From assembly GCF_000004195.4 (NCBI RefSeq), contig NC_030678.2:88944904-89008903 (forward strand): a stretch of 64,000 nt of DNA, given 5' to 3'. Position 1 is the stretch's first letter. Each line of letters starts with the position of its first letter. The position numbers and the translations under genes were made by a program. Under the pieces are notes generated by a model that made no database searches, had not been told where the DNA came from, and worked only from the letters and a program-made list of their open reading frames with translations. Origin of the DNA: Xenopus tropicalis (Eukaryota; Chordata; Amphibia; Anura; Pipidae). Of this stretch, positions 62,996-64,000 are shown piece by piece.

Positions 62996-63240
62996 GTAGT
63001 AGAATAATTCCAAAGACAATGTGCTGGCACAGCGTGGAAATTTAAAGCAGGGAAACCCCCTGCGTGTTTATTTAGTGCAAATACAAAAATAACGCTTTAG
63101 GGCATGCCCCTTCGTCAGACATGTCTGATGAAGGGGCATGCCCCTAAACGTTACTTTTGCATTAAATAAGCATGCAGGGGGTTTCCCCGTTCTAAATTGC
63201 CTCTTTGCGCCAGCGCATTTATTTTTTAATTATTCTGTTG
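62996..63240. repeat. Large imperfect palindrome (DNA-element relic)
   Basis: Centred near agacatgtct (63,117-63,126). Strong arms lie at about 63,050-63,187 (gggaaaccccctgc ... gcagggggtttccc), with weaker pairing out to about 63,000 and 63,240. The motif gaaggggcatgcccctaaacg is part of a repeat I have seen in frog sequences; family unassigned. Confidence 0.65.
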
Positions 63241-64000
63241 AATTAGAGGGTGCCGATCCCTCTTTTGCATATTGAGCACCGGCGAAAGTTCTTTGGAAAG
63301 GCCAGGGTGTGCGGGTGAGTGTTCTTCTATAAACCCAGGTAGTAGAGGCACTGAGCCTACTAAGGTACAGTTTCTAAGCAGAGATGTACAGGAGCTCTAC
63401 TGCAAGCTCCTTCATTGTGCTGGATTAGAAGGACTTCCGAGTAAAATGCAGGCAAAATAGACTAGATACCTGACTAGAAAAATGACACAGAATGACAAAA
63501 ATAATAGATGTGCCCAACATGTCTACAGTGCACGGAACAAAATGGTAAATGTAAATTAGGCTTCTGAAGATTAAATTAAACATACAAACATTTATAGTTA
63601 TACAAAACCAGTTTTAACCTTACAAGGGGTTAACAAAGCAATCTAAATCAGGCTATGTGAATTTTTACTGAACTGTAACCTGCTCTTTATGTAAAACAGC
63701 TTGATTCTTATGTATGCTACAGTTATCTCAAGGTTAGGGATAGTAGGAGGATAGCTTACCCTTGCTTCCCAAGCAAGGAATGTGCAAAATATGCAGTTGG
63801 CAGCCTTGCTAGTTTTCCTCTATACATCGTATGTATCTCTTTGTAGAGCTTTGGGAAAAACATCCCCCTCCACCTGAAGGTATAATACTCCAGGCAAAGT
63901 GAAATTTCTGTGAAAGTCTTTTTACATTGCTACCTGTCTGAGTAGAGTGATGTAACCTGGTAATTGTTACATCACCTGTGCAAAAGTGGTGTGTAGCGCT
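63241..64000. other. Right edge of window, no gene seen
   Basis: Sequence to about 63,460 may belong to the same repeat as the palindrome. The rest is unremarkable. The direct repeat ttacatcac / gatgtaacc near 63,950-63,975 is too short to interpret. Confidence 0.5.

Overview
The window is vertebrate genomic DNA and almost certainly comes from a Xenopus frog, with X. tropicalis the likeliest species. The evidence is AT-rich sequence, introns with vertebrate splice signals, several TTAA-flanked T2-type MITEs (ends TTAAAGG...), a hAT transposon with ends TAGGGATGTAGCGAAC and an 8-bp target duplication, a CR1/L2-like LINE tail, and the dispersed frog MITE beginning tacaggtatgggacc. I see no intact conventional protein-coding gene. 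The longest ORFs are either transposase remains or a pure trinucleotide repeat.

Positions 1-39,830 are one tandem segmental duplication of about 11-13 kb per unit, all on the + strand: U1 1-11,000 (5' end outside the window), U2 11,000-24,130, U3 24,130-36,510, U4 36,510-39,830 (truncated). Each full unit holds (a) a dense array of about 40-90 nt exon-like blocks, each between a pyrimidine tract plus ACAG and a GTAGGT/GTATGT/GTGAGT donor, separated by introns of only about 60-100 nt; (b) a looser set of similar blocks ending in a terminal exon with an ATTAAA polyadenylation signal; (c) a spacer; (d) a conserved TATA promoter and a run of 34-55 nt leader exons that splice forward into the next unit's array. 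My reading is that this is a tandem family of multi-micro-exon, apparently noncoding RNA genes. One is partial at the left edge, two are complete (about 9.28-19.26 kb and 22.61-31.60 kb), and one is 3'-truncated (35.43-39.83 kb). I have not tested this against transcript data.

The copies have been modified separately. Copy 2 carries a nearly pure (ATG)n expansion of about 1.48 kb in one intron. Copy 3 carries a nested 2.83-kb transposon insertion, a LINE tail and a MITE. Copies differ by at least a dozen 17-36 bp in-place microinversions, several of which flip splice sites.

Positions 39,830-64,000 are intergenic sequence filled with DNA-transposon relics. They include T2 MITEs (40.1, 41.3, 45.0, 52.7 and 61.5 kb), a TIR element at 42.7-44.1 kb, short hairpin MITEs, a reverse-strand LINE remnant near 50.2-50.8 kb, and a full-length 5,935-bp hAT transposon (54,771-60,705) whose transposase is broken by frameshifts. 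The 905-bp element inside U3 is an internally deleted relative of that hAT element.
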